A model generated the notes under the pieces. That model was not told the DNA's origin, did no database searches, and saw only the letters and a program-made list of their open reading frames with translations. This document shows, in pieces, positions 1 through 10,570 of a DNA stretch of 64,000 nt; positions within the stretch are counted from its first letter, which is position 1; every line of letters starts with the position of its first letter. The DNA is from Lithodes maja (lineage: Eukaryota; Arthropoda; Malacostraca; Decapoda; Lithodidae): the NCBI GenBank assembly GCA_037953745.1, contig JBAKBP010001576.1:1-64000 (forward strand), given 5' to 3'. The translations under genes and the position numbers were made by a program.

Positions 1-2573
1 GTATGGTACCGTAGCTAGAAGGATTGATTGAGAAGGATGTACGGTACCGTAGCTAGAAGGATTGATTGAGAAGGATGTATGGTACCGTAGCTAGAAGGAT
101 TGATTGAGAAGGATGTATGGTACCGTAGCTAGAAGGATTGATTGAGAAGGATGTACGGTACCGTAGCTAGAAGGATTGATTGAGAAGGATGTACGGTACC
201 GTAGCTAGAAGGATTGATTGAGAAGGATGTATGGTACCGTAGCTAGAAGGATTGATTGAGAAGGATGTACGGTATCGTAGCTAGAAGGATGTACGGTACC
301 GTAGCTAGAAGGATGTACGGTACCGTAGCTAGAAGGATTGATTGAGAAGGATGTATGGTACCGTAGCTAGAAGGATTGATTGAGAAGGATGTACAGTACC
401 GTAGCTAGAAGGATTGATTGAGAAGGATGTACGGTACCGTAGCTAGAAGGATTGATTGAGAAGGATGTACGGTACCGTAGCTAGAAGGATTGATTGAGAA
501 GGATGGATGGTACCGTAGCTAGAAGGATTGATTGAGAAGGATGTACGGTACCGTAGCTAGAAGGATTGATTGAGAAGGATGTACGGTACCGTAGCTAGAA
601 GGATTGATTGAGAAGGATGTACGGTACCGTAGCTAGAAGGATTGATTGAGAAGGATGTACGGTACCGTAGCTAGAAGGATTGATTGAGAAGGATGTACGG
701 TACCGTAGCTAGAAGGATTGATTGAGAAGGATGTACGGTACCGTAGCTAGAAGGATTGATTGAGAAGGATGGATGGTACCGTAGCTAGAAGGATTGATTG
801 AGAAGGATGTACGGTACCGTAGCTAGAAGGATTGATTGAGAAGGATGTACGGAACCGTAGCTAGAAGGATTGATTGAGAAGGATGTACGGTACCGTAGCT
901 AGAATGATTGATTGAGAAGGATGTATGGTACCGTAGCTAGAAGGATTGATTGAGAAGGATGTATGGTACCGTAGCTAGAAGGATTGATTAAGAAGGATGT
1001 ATGGTACCGTAGCTAGAAGGATTGATTGAGAAGGATGTACGGTACCGTAGCTAGAAGGATTGATTGAGAAGGATGTATGGTACCGTAGCTAGAAGGATTG
1101 ATTGAGAAGGATGTATGGTACCGTAGCTAGAAGGATTGATTGAGAAGGATGTATGGTACCGTAGCTAGAAGGATTGATTGAGAAGGATGTATGGTACCGT
1201 AGCTAGAAGGATTGATTGAGAAGGATGTACGGTACCGTAGCTAGAAGGATTGATTGAGAATGATGTATGGTACCGTAGCTAGAAGGATTGATTGAGAAGG
1301 ATGTACGGTACCGTAGCTAGAAGGATTGATTGAGAAGGATGTATGGTACCGTAGCTAGAAGGATTGATTGAGAATGATGTATGGTACCGTAGCTAGAAGG
1401 ATTGATTGAGAAGGATGTACGGTACCGTAGCTAGAAGGATTGATTGAGAAGGATGTACGGTACCGTAGCTAGAAGAATTGATTGAGAAGGATGTATGGTA
1501 CCGTAGCTAGAAGGATTGATTGAGAAGGATGGATGGTACCGTAGCTAGAAGGATTGATTGAGAAGGATGTACGGTACCGTAGCTAGAAGGATTGATTGAG
1601 AAGGATGTATGGTACCGTAGCTAGAAGGATTGATTGAGAAGGATGTACGGTACCGTAGCTAGAAGGATTGATTGAGAAGGATGTATGGTACCGTAGCTAG
1701 AAGGATTGATTGAGAAGGATGTATGGTACCGTAGCTAGAAGGATTGATTGAGAAGGATGTACGGTACCGTAGCTAGAAGGATTGATTGAGAAGGATGTAC
1801 GGTACCGTAGCTAGAAGGATTGATTGAGAAGGATGTATGGTACCGTAGCTAGAAGGATTGATTGAGAAGGATGTACGGTATCGTAGCTAGAAGGATGTAC
1901 GGTACCGTAGCTAGAAGGATGTACGGTACCGTAGCTAGAAGGATTGATTGAGAAGGATGTATGGTACCGTAGCTAGAAGGATTGATTGAGAAGGATGTAC
2001 AGTACCGTAGCTAGAAGGATTGATTGAGAAGGATGTACGGTACCGTAGCTAGAAGGATTGATTGAGAAGGATGTACGGTACCGTAGCTAGAAGGATGGAT
2101 GGTACCGTAGCTAGAAGGATTGATTGAGAAGGATGTACGGTACCGTAGCTAGAAGGATTGATTGAGAAGGATGTACGGTACCGTAGCTAGAAGGATTGAT
2201 TGAGAAGGATGTACGGTACCGTAGCTAGAAGGATTGATTGAGAAGGATGTACGGTACCGTAGCTAGAAGGATTGATTGAGAAGGATGTACGGTACCGTAG
2301 CTAGAAGGATTGATTGAGAAGGATGGATGGTACCGTAGCTAGAAGGATTGATTGAGAAGGATGTACGGTACCGTAGCTAGAAGGATTGATTGAGAAGGAT
2401 GTACGGTACCGTAGCTAGAAGGATTGATTGAGAAGGATGTATGGTACCGTAGCTAGAAGGATTGATTGAGAAGGATGTACGGTACCGTAGCTAGAAGGAT
2501 TGATTGAGAAGGATGTACGGTACCGTAGCTAGAAGGATTGATTGAGAAGGATGTACGGTACCGTAGCTAGAAG
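1..2573. repeat. 38-bp satellite array, about 67 units
   Basis: Tandem array of a 38-bp unit containing the palindrome GGTACC followed by GTAGCTAGAAGG. Most units are full length; a few lack a 14-bp internal segment and are 24 bp. Point variants (tac/tat, ggatggatgg, agtacc, tatcgt) mark individual units. The run of variants at about 271-770 recurs at about 1877-2330, which shows a higher-order duplication. There is no coding potential: every frame is repetitive with stops. Confidence 0.97.
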
Positions 2574-2921
2574 CACCAAGCACCAAGCTTATGTCTACTA
2601 CTAAATGCGACATAAGAGATAGACAAACCAAACTGAAATGATTACTGATTACGGATTACTGATATTTACTATAGGATGTAAGGTATCTTAAAATAACCCC
2701 CTAGAAATACTTTTTCTAAAGTATCCATTTCTTTATCCTCCCCTTTTTTCCCCAGCTAACCTAATCCCACAAGGACCCCAATGGAAATACGCCTAACGGC
2801 CTTATTGGGCTATCCTAAGTTGGAATTATGCAAGGCTGGTACATGTCATATTTGTAACAAACTATGTGGTACCAACTCTGTAAATTGCTAACTGAATAAA
2901 TATTATTATTATTATTATTAT
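2574..2921 (+). mobile_element. ATT-tailed retro-insert inside the satellite
   Basis: A 348-bp non-satellite sequence ending in AATAAA and an (ATT)n tail, flanked by a 15-bp direct repeat (TACCGTAGCTAGAAG at 2559-2573 and 2922-2936). Removing the insert and one flank restores the satellite phase exactly. The 3' microsatellite tail and long target duplication fit a LINE- or SINE-type retro-insertion. No family is recognised, and no reading frame is visible. Confidence 0.7.
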
Positions 2922-3036
2922 TACCGTAGCTAGAAGGATTGATTGAGAAGGATGTATGGTACCGTAGCTAGGATTGATTGAGAAGGATGTACGGTACCGT
3001 AGCTAGAAGGATTGATTGAGAAGGATGTATGGTACA
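2922..3036. repeat. Remnant of the 38-bp satellite
   Basis: About three units, one with an internal deletion, continuing the array beyond the retro-insert. The array ends abruptly at 3036 in unrelated sequence. Confidence 0.9.
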
Positions 3037-3568
3037 GATGGGACGCATCGCCTGTTGCGGCAACTATAAATATGGGTTGCATGCAATAGTAGTAATGTGA
3101 TAACTATATATATGATGTGCAAGCATTAATATACTATAATAATGCTCAATCCTTAAATATATATGTCATCACAGTATAATATTCAATAGATTGGGATGAG
3201 AGAAAACGGTTTAATCAACAAGTAGGCTACGGTATGAATGCGAAATTTCAAGTTTGCACAAATACAATAATAATTTGCAACAGTAAACGATTTGTTATAA
3301 CTAAATATGAATAATAGCGTCGTTACTGCAATGGTTAGCCTAATACTGCCTTCAGTATTACAAATTATGTATTCTGTATGTTTTGTAATCTTGATTAAAT
3401 ACCGTATTTATGCAATATAGGTTCGGTTAATGCGACGTGCTAAATAGTAGGCTACTCTTTACATAACTTAGTAGCCTACATGTACAGTATAGGGTAATAG
3501 TGTTTGGCGTGAATTAATAGGCTATGTCGTGGATATATATTCCATATGTAGCCTATAGCCTAAATAGG

Positions 3569-3569
<1 letters not shown>
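3037..3569. other. AT-rich DNA without a recognised gene
   Basis: No open frame of note, RNA gene or known repeat was recognised. Short TAGGCCTAT/GTAGCCTA motifs recur. Confidence 0.5.
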
Positions 3570-3625
<56 letters not shown>

Positions 3626-3651
3626 ATATATATTGATATATATTGATATAT
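3570..3651. repeat. (TA)n microsatellite
   Basis: Long TA run followed by three TTGATATA variants. It marks the left edge of duplicated block A. A (TA)n run also precedes the other copy at about 26069-26087. Confidence 0.9.
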
Positions 3652-4102
3652 GTTTAGGGGGTGCTTATTTAAGCTTGATAGAGGTCTAGGGTAAACTTTA
3701 AAAAAAATCCCCGCTTAAGGATTCAAATGGGTGTAACCCTATTATTGCTCTCGACTGTACCTTGGATCCCAGCCTTTCACCTCCATCAGCTATTATGTAT
3801 TCTTTATGCTCCATTCAGTACAAGGTAGTGGAAGGGGTGTGTATGTGGGACTATAAGAGTACGAGTGTGGGTAAACAGGAAATAGTGTAGCTTACCATCA
3901 AAATTGTAGTTTTCTTTTATTGAATTTATTAGAGAAAACTATACTTTTTATGGGTAACCATTTAAATTCGATAGAAATATTCTATTTAATATTATTATTG
4001 AATTTTAATCGTGTTTATATTTTATTACTATTTGGTATTATTATTAATCAGCTTAATTTAATACATCAACATCACTAAATATTGATCCACATTCTGAAAG
4101 TG

Positions 4103-4110
4103 TATAAAAA
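4103..4110 (+). promoter_or_regulatory. Possible TATA box for the nucleotidyltransferase gene
   Basis: TATAAAAA lies about 200 bp upstream of the chosen ATG and is preserved in the second copy at 26565-26573. No initiator or transcript evidence is available, so this is only a candidate in AT-rich DNA. Confidence 0.3.
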
Positions 4111-4312
4111 ATCAGTTAATGCGAGAAGTTACAGCCCAGTTCACGTCATTATTTCCTAGGATCTTCTTGGAGAAAGTTTGTTTTGTGTTTGTTCATCGTG
4201 TTTTTGTCGTTTGGTTGATTATAGCTTAATAATAACCCATTATTATAGCAGTAATTAACAGTTATAGTATATCGGTATACAAGAAGTGTTCATTTGGCTC
4301 CAAACTAGTGCT

Positions 4313-5353
4313 ATGGAGGCATATTGGCAGGGGAAGGAGAAGGAGAAGGGGGTAAATGGAAAACAGGAAAAGCGGGAGAGGGCAAAACATGGCCAGTGTG
4401 GAAACAATGCTAAAGATATTGCCTCAGTCGGTTGCTGGGTGGCCGGGCCCTATCGACCAGGAATTTGGGGGCTCCATAAGGAACTTTTGGACTTTTTTCG
4501 TAATTTTCTCCCCTCTGCAGATCAGCTAAACGTTAAACTTAATGTATATAAACGGCTACAGACCGCACTGTTGAGTGTGTGGCCGCAAGCTAAAGTAGAG
4601 CTTTACGGCAGCTCGGCTGTAGGTCTTAGTCTACCCGATGGTGACATTGATGTAACCATCATCGGGTACTTGGGTGACAAGCCGCTTCACAGGGCTCGAG
4701 ATAAGTTAAATGCTCTGAGTATACCAAAACAAAACTCAGTGGAGCTGATCGACAAAACCCGAGTTCCCATCTTAAAATACGTTGATAATGCTAGCGGCAT
4801 AGCTGTCGACATTAGCATCAATATGGTAGGTAGTGTTCATTCCGCACAATTGGTTATGAATTTTTTGCAAAAATATCCCGAAGCCCGCCCTTTAATTGTC
4901 TTTATAAAACAATTACTTAAAACAAATGACTTAAACAAAGTCTATTCTGGCGGGCTATCTTCGTATGCCATTACATTATTGGTAATTAATTTTATGTCTA
5001 GGAGACTCGTGTTTCACAAACAGCTTTACCCAGAGTCAAACCTCGGAGTATTGTTACTTGATTTACTCCAGGAATATGGTAAGAATTTAAATATTAAGAA
5101 ATTCGCCCTTACACTGAAACCGGGTAGCGAGTGCTGTGAGAAGCCTGAGATGGCCAGGCGGGGGGTCAGAGGTCACCCACCTAGTGACCTCTGTATTGTT
5201 GACCCCCTTGACGACAACAATAATGTTACTGTTTGTTGTTTTAGGGTCTGGCAGGTTAGGAAGGTCTTTTGGAAGGTGTGCGTTGCATTGGATGATGCTG
5301 TTTGTTACAATAGACCAGTCCAATCCTATTTGGAGCCTTTCTTTAATAAATAA
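4313..5353 (+). CDS. TRF4/PAPD5-type noncanonical poly(A) polymerase, copy 1
   Basis: Family role: TRF4-type (TENT4) enzymes add short 3' adenylate tails to RNAs, often for nuclear surveillance. In this 346-residue protein the nucleotidyltransferase signature GSSAVGLSLPDGDIDV starts near residue 99, with metal-binding aspartates D111 and D113 and the third carboxylate D166 in AVDISIN. The poly(A) polymerase-associated domain follows: RPLIVFIKQ near 192, the GGLSSY nucleotide-recognition loop near 213, LGVLLLDLL near 244 and IVDPLD near 295. An upstream in-frame GTG at 4286 is open, but the ATG at 4313 (G at +4) is the plausible eukaryotic start. There are no introns, and the basic C-terminal tail of canonical TRF4 is absent. 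AATAAA overlaps the last codons (5345-5350) and recurs at 5486. It could be a retrogene or an element-borne gene. The duplicate at 26776 is identical after about residue 30. Confidence 0.85.
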   Translation: MEAYWQGKEKEKGVNGKQEKRERAKHGQCGNNAKDIASVGCWVAGPYRPGIWGLHKELLDFFRNFLPSADQLNVKLNVYKRLQTALLSVWPQAKVELYGSSAVGLSLPDGDIDVTIIGYLGDKPLHRARDKLNALSIPKQNSVELIDKTRVPILKYVDNASGIAVDISINMVGSVHSAQLVMNFLQKYPEARPLIVFIKQLLKTNDLNKVYSGGLSSYAITLLVINFMSRRLVFHKQLYPESNLGVLLLDLLQEYGKNLNIKKFALTLKPGSECCEKPEMARRGVRGHPPSDLCIVDPLDDNNNVTVCCFRVWQVRKVFWKVCVALDDAVCYNRPVQSYLEPFFNK

Positions 5354-6110
5354 CGAGTAACTCTGTAACCTATCTTCATGACGTAGTTTAGATTATATTA
5401 ATGCTAATACTAGACATATTATTTACTTAGGAAGGAACTCCAGGGTCTACAATTATCTCTTGACTCACAGATTCTTCCTAATCTTAATAAAATTGTCTAG
5501 TGATAGCCACTATATAATGAAGAAATGCGTCATTGTAGTGAAAGGGTTAAGGGGGGGGTCACCTGCCTTTTTTATCTTTCTTTTCTTTTCTCTCTTTCTC
5601 TGGCTTGTATCCATTCGGCCTCATTCAGCCAACTGTTTTAACACCTTACGAGCGGCCTATGCGGTTTATTTATATGTACCGCCCAGCGGGGTGTTTTTAG
5701 CCAAAATAGGGCTGTTTACGTGATCATTTTCATGCCTAAATAAGACCCAGAACGTAAAACAAGTATGCCCTGAAAGGGCATAAACAGAGCTTTCGAATGA
5801 CACCATAACGATCCTTTTATGATGGCTAGTTTTCTTGCAATAACCGTGCAACGCGAGTGCAAAAAGCATGTAATTAGGCACTTTCCCCATACAATTCCGT
5901 ATATAGCGAGTGAGAGAGGGAGGGAGGAGGTGGGATTCGTGTCAGTAGGTTCGCCGCGGTGGTCTGGAGCAGTCATACGCTCGCTACTCTCCTGCCACCA
6001 CTTGTCTTTCTCTCTCAGCCACATTACTTGCTGAAATTGCCACACGATATATGTCGAGCACCGCCACATAGTCCAGCTTTATTTAACTCGACTTATGTTG
6101 CGCCCCGACA
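5354..6110. other. Noncoding part of block A downstream of the gene
   Basis: No convincing coding frame. It contains TTAA-associated GGGTTAAG stretches that resemble ends of TTAA MITEs. The short open frames here are not conserved in composition and match no family. The sequence is repeated at 27811-28570. Confidence 0.4.
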
Positions 6111-6345
6111 TTTAAGGGTTAAGACGTTTATCCCCATCCATGTGTCGATTTCTTCATGGCGAGCGTAAGCGAGCCAGCATTGTATGGAGAAATCCGGCTT
6201 CGCCGGAGAAATATTTCTATTGAAAAATGTACAAATTTAGCTTGCTGTCAAACGACAAAATATATATATGCTGGCTCGCTACCGCTCGCCAGGAAAATAT
6301 TGACACCTGGATGAGGGTAAATGTCTTAAAACAGTAGGTTGAATG
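6110..6345. repeat. Interspersed repeat with nested hairpins
   Basis: A perfect hairpin CCGGCTTCGCCGG (about 6197-6209) lies inside a larger inverted pair: TGGCGAGCGTAAGCGAGCCA near 6157 and its partner near 6268-6291. The outer arms and the flanking GTAAATGTCTTAAAA text recur in diverged form at 8304-8640, 40058-40440 and 50283-50520, so this is one family. It is noncoding, and its copy in block A' is at 28570-28805. Confidence 0.6.
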
Positions 6346-6384
6346 GGGCCGAATGGATACAAGCCAAAGAGAGGGAGAGAAAGA

Positions 6385-6714
6385 GTTGTTAAGAAGACAA
6401 ACAAAATAATTGGCTTTATAGGCAGGTCATTTGAGCATAAATCCAAAGAAGTTATCCTAACTCTTTACAATTCCTTAGTCTGCCCTCTTCTGGAATACTG
6501 CGTTCAATCCTGGTGCCCTTATTACCAAAAAGATATAGACAAGCTAGAACGAGTTCAACGTAGAATTACCAAAATGACACCTAGCCTAAAGAACAAACCA
6601 TACGAGGAGCGTCGTCTTAGAGAACGCAGATTAAGAGGCGACTTAATTCAAGTGTTGAAAATCATCAAAGGCATCGACAATATGAACTGCAGTAAGTACT
6701 TCACTATCGGATAG
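6385..6714 (+). pseudogene. CR1-like LINE reverse-transcriptase C-terminal fragment
   Basis: Encodes part of the post-catalytic region of a CR1/L2-type LINE ORF2: KKTNKIIGFIGRSF, LYNSLVCPLLEYCVQSWCP, DIDKLERVQRR and LRGDLIQVLKIIKG. This is the same family as the longer LINE at 17740-20520 and 61030-63462. It has no palm domain, is truncated on both sides and is internally shortened (EERRLRERRLR). The second copy is at 28845-29174. Confidence 0.8.
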
Positions 6715-6884
6715 GAGAGAAACTGATACTGAAGTGGAAGATGAAGATAGCAATAGAGATAGAGATAGCTCCCCCCCCCCCCTCCTATCCCTCCGGCAAG
6801 ATCCCGCACAATGAAGAAAGTTAGGAAGTATGAGTCTTTATAGAATGCAAATTATAGTGCAATAGAAATGGGAGAGAGAGAGAG
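6715..6884. other. Unassigned block A sequence
   Basis: Low-complexity GATAGAGATAG and a C-rich run; nothing coding was recognised. The C-run length differs from the A' copy. Confidence 0.4.
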
Positions 6885-7330
6885 TGAGTGTACTTACTCT
6901 AGTTGTATTGTGGGAGTGAGCATGCTCGTTATTTCCCGCCTCCTATGTGTAGGTGTTATATGTATCGTTGGAATGGCTGTGGATGCGTGTGTAATCTGTA
7001 TTTTTAGCCAATTGGCGACATTGGAAACGAAGGCTTAGGGTGGATCTGTTTGGTACCATTCTCACTATAGACGGTACAGTCTCGCCCGAAGGCTTATGTA
7101 GCCATCAGCTTAGGTGAACCATATGATACCCATCTCGCCTTGTACCATTTTTGCCAACCCCAGATGGGACGTCACAACGTCGTCCACTTATTCCAGGTAC
7201 CTATTTACAGCTAGGTGAACTGAGACTAACACATGAAAGGAGACAAGCCCAATTTGTCTCCGCCCGGCCGGGGATTGAACCCCGGCCCCTCGTGTGTGAG
7301 ACGAGAGCTCTACCACTAGGCTACGGGCTG
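6885..7330 (-). mobile_element. tRNA-Val-derived SINE, copy 1
   Basis: The minus-strand head (7330 to about 7260) folds like a tRNA: A-box TAGCCTAGTGG, anticodon arm CTCGT-CTCACAC-ACGAG with anticodon CAC, B-box GGTTCAATCCC. The body carries the TTGTCTCC and CAGTTCACCTAGCTGTAAAT core shared with copies at 11770, 21802 and 29350/38856. Tail identity fades near 6885. The head abuts a TG-rich microsatellite. It is a SINE rather than a functional tRNA gene, because the acceptor stem leads straight into the body. Confidence 0.8.
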
Positions 7331-7483
7331 AGTGAGTGTATGTGTGTGTGTGAGAGAGGGAGATATAGTGAGAGAGAGAGAGAACGAGAGGGAGATGTAA
7401 GGTAGGGTGAGATGAGTGCTAGCCAAATAGACAAACATGCGCGGAAATACTGTATGTAAACATATATAGTTAGAGAGGCAGTG

Positions 7484-7534
<51 letters not shown>

Positions 7535-7608
7535 TTAGCCTCATATCAATTCGCTGTTATGTCTGAAAATGGGAACGCTGATATGTAATTTGGTAGATCA
7601 TTATGCTA

Positions 7609-7660
<52 letters not shown>
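7484..7660. repeat. (CA)n and (GT)n microsatellites
   Basis: A CA run at about 7485-7531 and a GT run at about 7610-7660 flank 80 bp of unique DNA. Both are present with different lengths at 39213-39388 in block A'. Confidence 0.95.
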
Positions 7661-7662
<2 letters not shown>

Positions 7663-7805
7663 TGCAAGGGTATATGCGTATGCACAATCAATCAATCTCT
7701 ATCTATCTATCTAACTGTATCTAAAGAGAGAAGCATAGTGAAATAATACTGCTGGGCCAAACAAATGTATTAAAGCTGCTCTGGTGAACGGAAGTGCATT
7801 TAAAT

Positions 7806-8035
7806 ACTGGGAGTAGGAGGAGGGGGTGGACGGTATTGGCTAAGGCAGAGGAGGAGGAGGGATGAAAGATGAGGAGGGAGAGGAAGGAAGGAGGAATAGG
7901 AGATCAAAGGAAAGAGGAAGAAAAAGAAGAGATGAAGGAGGAGGAGGAAGAGAAGGGGGAAGAGGAGAAGGAGGAAGAGCAGGAGGGCAGAAGGGGGAAG
8001 AGGAGGAGGAGGGATGAAACAAGAGGAAACTAAAA
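7806..8035. repeat. Polypurine GGA/GAA tract
   Basis: About 230 bp that is almost purely A/G on the plus strand. The partner at 39536-39785 has an extra repeat segment. Open frames across it are compositional artefacts. Confidence 0.9.
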
Positions 8036-8092
8036 AATGTATTAAGAAATAAATATACAGACCAAAAACCAAGCAGTACCCCCTCAATAATG

Positions 8093-8303
8093 TTACCCCT
8101 TCAGTACCGGTGCCGTCCTTTTAACTTTATTCTGGCAACTATTAGACGATTTTATTCAGTTTTAAAAGGGCCTCCAGCATCTAACAGGCTTGGAACTATC
8201 TCCCTTAACCCTTTATGCTACCACAGATCCTTCTCAAACTACATAACATCGTCAAAATATAGCTAACATAATGAAATATACATCGCCGGTAAAGAAGGGT
8301 TAA
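8093..8303. mobile_element. TTAA-type MITE
   Basis: Ends in TACCCCTTCAGTACCGGTG and its diverged inverted partner CCGGTAAAGAAGGGTTAA, with TTAA on the right and TTAC on the left. It is related to copies at 8745, 23621, 39846, 40559 and 50041. No coding capacity is seen. TTAA targets are typical of piggyBac-mobilised elements, but the source transposase is not in the window. Confidence 0.65.
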
Positions 8304-8640
8304 GGGGAGGTTTTTAGTTTGGTCTCTAGATATCCATCAAGCTTAAGATTACACCCCCTTGAGCCCCTTTCAAGATAAATTTGTAAATTTTTCGGTAGAA
8401 AAATGTCCGGCTGAAAGCCGGTTCCTCTTAAATTACAGGCTCGCCAGGATATAATCGACACTTAAATTGCACGAAAGGTCTTAAAATTGACAGAAATGGG
8501 TTGAAAGTTCTTAAAATCATCAAACTAATGGGGCGAACGTCTTAAACATAGAAAAGCAATGGGGCTAAACATGAGGGAGAAAGGAGTCAAGAAAAAACTC
8601 CCTCAAGTGGAAATCTCCCCTTAAATATACGTAAAGGTTA
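8304..8640 (-). repeat. Interspersed repeat family, minus orientation
   Basis: Reverse-oriented relative of 50283-50520, sharing text such as GTCGATTATATCCTGGCGAG. One copy of a 28-bp segment (GCAATGGGGCTAAAC...) is present here, but three in the A' copy. No coding potential. Confidence 0.6.
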
Positions 8641-8744
8641 TTAGGTTTAGCTGTAATATAAAACTGAAGGTATTAAATTTGGTTTGACTCTAAGAGTTTA
8701 TCTAGGGTTTATTGTAATCTGCTGAATCACAATATATTTAGTCC

Positions 8745-8897
8745 TTAACCCTTTCTGTACCTGTGACAAATGTTATTCCATCTATTTTTATACGGTTTTG
8801 TGCAGTTTAGGAATGATCTGTGGTAGTAAATAGGGTTAAGTGAGATAGTTCGAAGCCTGTTAATTGCTGCAGGTCCTTTTAAAGCCGAATACACTTG

Positions 8898-8903
<6 letters not shown>
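8745..8903. mobile_element. Truncated TTAA-type MITE
   Basis: Starts at TTAACCCTTTCTGTACC, matches the left two-thirds of the complete copy at 23621-23842 (GATCTGTGGTA, GATAGTTCGAAGCCTG), and stops at the TA microsatellite. Confidence 0.65.

Positions 8904-8960
<57 letters not shown>
8904..8960. repeat. (TA)n microsatellite
   Basis: TA run that supplied the TA target of the mariner-like element starting at 8961. Confidence 0.9.
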
Positions 8961-8963
<3 letters not shown>

Positions 8964-9319
8964 GGTGTTTCATAAATACCTTTCATAAATTTCAGAATGA
9001 ATAGACCTAGCAATAATAAATATACTTTACTATGTGACGGTTTTGGAAATTTCTCATATTTACCGGGATATTACACATTTTAGTTTAAATAGGAAAGTCT
9101 AGGGGATGAAAACGATCAGTAGATTACCATCACCTCAATTACTTTATTTTGTCATAAATATTTGAACATCAATGTATTTTACAGTATTTACAATAGGTGC
9201 TCGATCAATTTGCTTCATGGGTTCGAATACTGTATGAATGAAGCTTCACAAATTGAAGGTAATGTGAGAAGGTGAGAGAAAGAAGGATGTACTGGCAGTC
9301 TTTTAAGTAAGTACCAGAC

Positions 9320-10396
9320 ATGGAGCCATACACCTCTGCTGAGTACACAGACATGTTACTTACTTTAGGTGCAGCTGGAGGAAATGCAGCTGAAGCAGTA
9401 AGGATGTACGGTGAACAATATCTCAACCTGAAGCAACCATCTCGGCCTACTTTCCTCTGCGTAGAAAGACGACTACGGGAATATGGCTCACTGAATCCAC
9501 GTGCAGTAGACAGAGGAAGGCCTCATGATGAGCAACTACTCAATGCAGAAGAGGATATCCTTGATGCCATTGCAGATGATCCATCTACAAGCACACGTCG
9601 ACTTGGTGCACGATTTGGTGTGGCTCATGCATCAGTATGGAGGATTGTAAACAGACATGGCCTGTACCCATATCATCACCAGCCCATCCATGCTCTGACT
9701 GAACGTGATTATCACCAACGAATGGATTTCTGTCGGTGGCTCCTTACTCAAGAGAGGGAGAACAACGGTTTTATTGCAGAGGTTTTGTTTAGTTATGAGG
9801 CAAATTTCACAAGAAATGGCATGTTGAACCTACATAATACACATACATGGGGAGCAGAAAATCCACATGCAACAACAACGAGGGGACATCAGGAACGCTT
9901 TTCGATTAATGTTTGGGCCGGTATTCTTGGTGACCATCTAATCGGACGTTTTATGTTACCACAACGACTTACAGGCAATGTGTACACCAGATTTCTTCAG
10001 GATGACTTACCCATACTACTTGAAGATGTGCCTCTCAGAACACGTAGACAAATGTGGTTCATGCAGGATGGGGCTCCAGCTCACTTTGCACGAGGTACGA
10101 GGGATTTCCTTAATGTTATGTACCCTGATAAGTGGATAGGCCGTGGTGGTCCCATCGCCTGGCCACCTAGATCACCGGACCTAACTTTACTTGACTTTTA
10201 TCTTTGGGGACACTTGAAGAGCAGGGTGCATGCTACACAAATCAACACCCGTCAGCAACTGTGGCAATGAGTTCAAGAGGCATGCAGAGAAGTAAGAAAC
10301 ACACCAGGGATATTTGAAAGAGTGCGACAGTCTCTTATGCGCCGATCCCAAGTCTGTATCAACGAGGGTGGGAGAAACTTCGAGCAACTATTGTAA
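9320..10396 (+). pseudogene. Mariner-superfamily transposase, inactivated
   Basis: Family role: DDE/D transposase that cuts and pastes its element at TA sites. The N-terminal helix-turn-helix region contains SVWRIVNRHGLYPYH near residue 105, after an RRLGARFGVAHAS helix. The catalytic region has FSYEANFTRNG near 157, FMQDGAPAHF near 248, and WPPRSPDLTLLDFYLWG near 281. The first catalytic aspartate is replaced by tyrosine (Y159), while D250 and D292 remain with 41 residues between them. A TGA at 10268-10270 truncates the protein at 316 residues, and the frame then continues to a TAA at 10394. The start ATG follows the left TIR directly. Two independent lesions make this copy non-functional. 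Confidence 0.85.
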
Positions 10397-10570
10397 ATAC
10401 TGTAAAATACATTGATGTTCAAACATTTATGACAAAATAAAGTAATTGAGGTGATGGTAATCTACTGATCGTTTTCATCCCCTAGACTTTCCTATTTAAA
10501 CTAAAATGTGTAATATCCCGGTAAATATGAGAAATTTCCAAAACCGTCACATAGTAAAGTATATTTATTA

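Larger units (their letters stand above)
3651..8960. repeat. Duplicated block A (partner at 26091-41250)
   Basis: Collinear, same-strand copy of the block starting at 26091. It holds the nucleotidyltransferase gene, a CR1 fragment, a SINE, microsatellites, MITEs and an interspersed repeat. By eye the copies differ by roughly 0.6-1.6% outside the gene plus small indels, including a 22-bp insertion near 26262 in the right copy. The right copy is expanded by a Ty3/gypsy element and a 514-bp retro-insert. Both copies are bounded by TA microsatellites on both sides. Confidence 0.9.

Noticed and set aside
1..2573. Regular repeats resembling a CRISPR array
   Set aside because: Units are contiguous 38-bp tandem repeats without unique spacers.
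4286..4312. Nine extra N-terminal codons of the nucleotidyltransferase starting at GTG
   Set aside because: A eukaryotic gene is expected to start at ATG; 4313 has a reasonable context and the extension has no known homology.
7260..7330. tRNA-Val (CAC) gene
   Set aside because: The tRNA-like head is followed by a conserved non-tRNA body in every copy and is repeated in several elements; it is a SINE.
7800..8087. Pro/Leu/Ser-rich minus-strand frames
   Set aside because: Antisense of a polypurine tract; no family resemblance and variable length between copies.
3651..8960. Endogenous nimavirus-like or other DNA virus insertion
   Set aside because: The only intact protein is a cellular-type TRF4-like enzyme; no viral core genes are visible.
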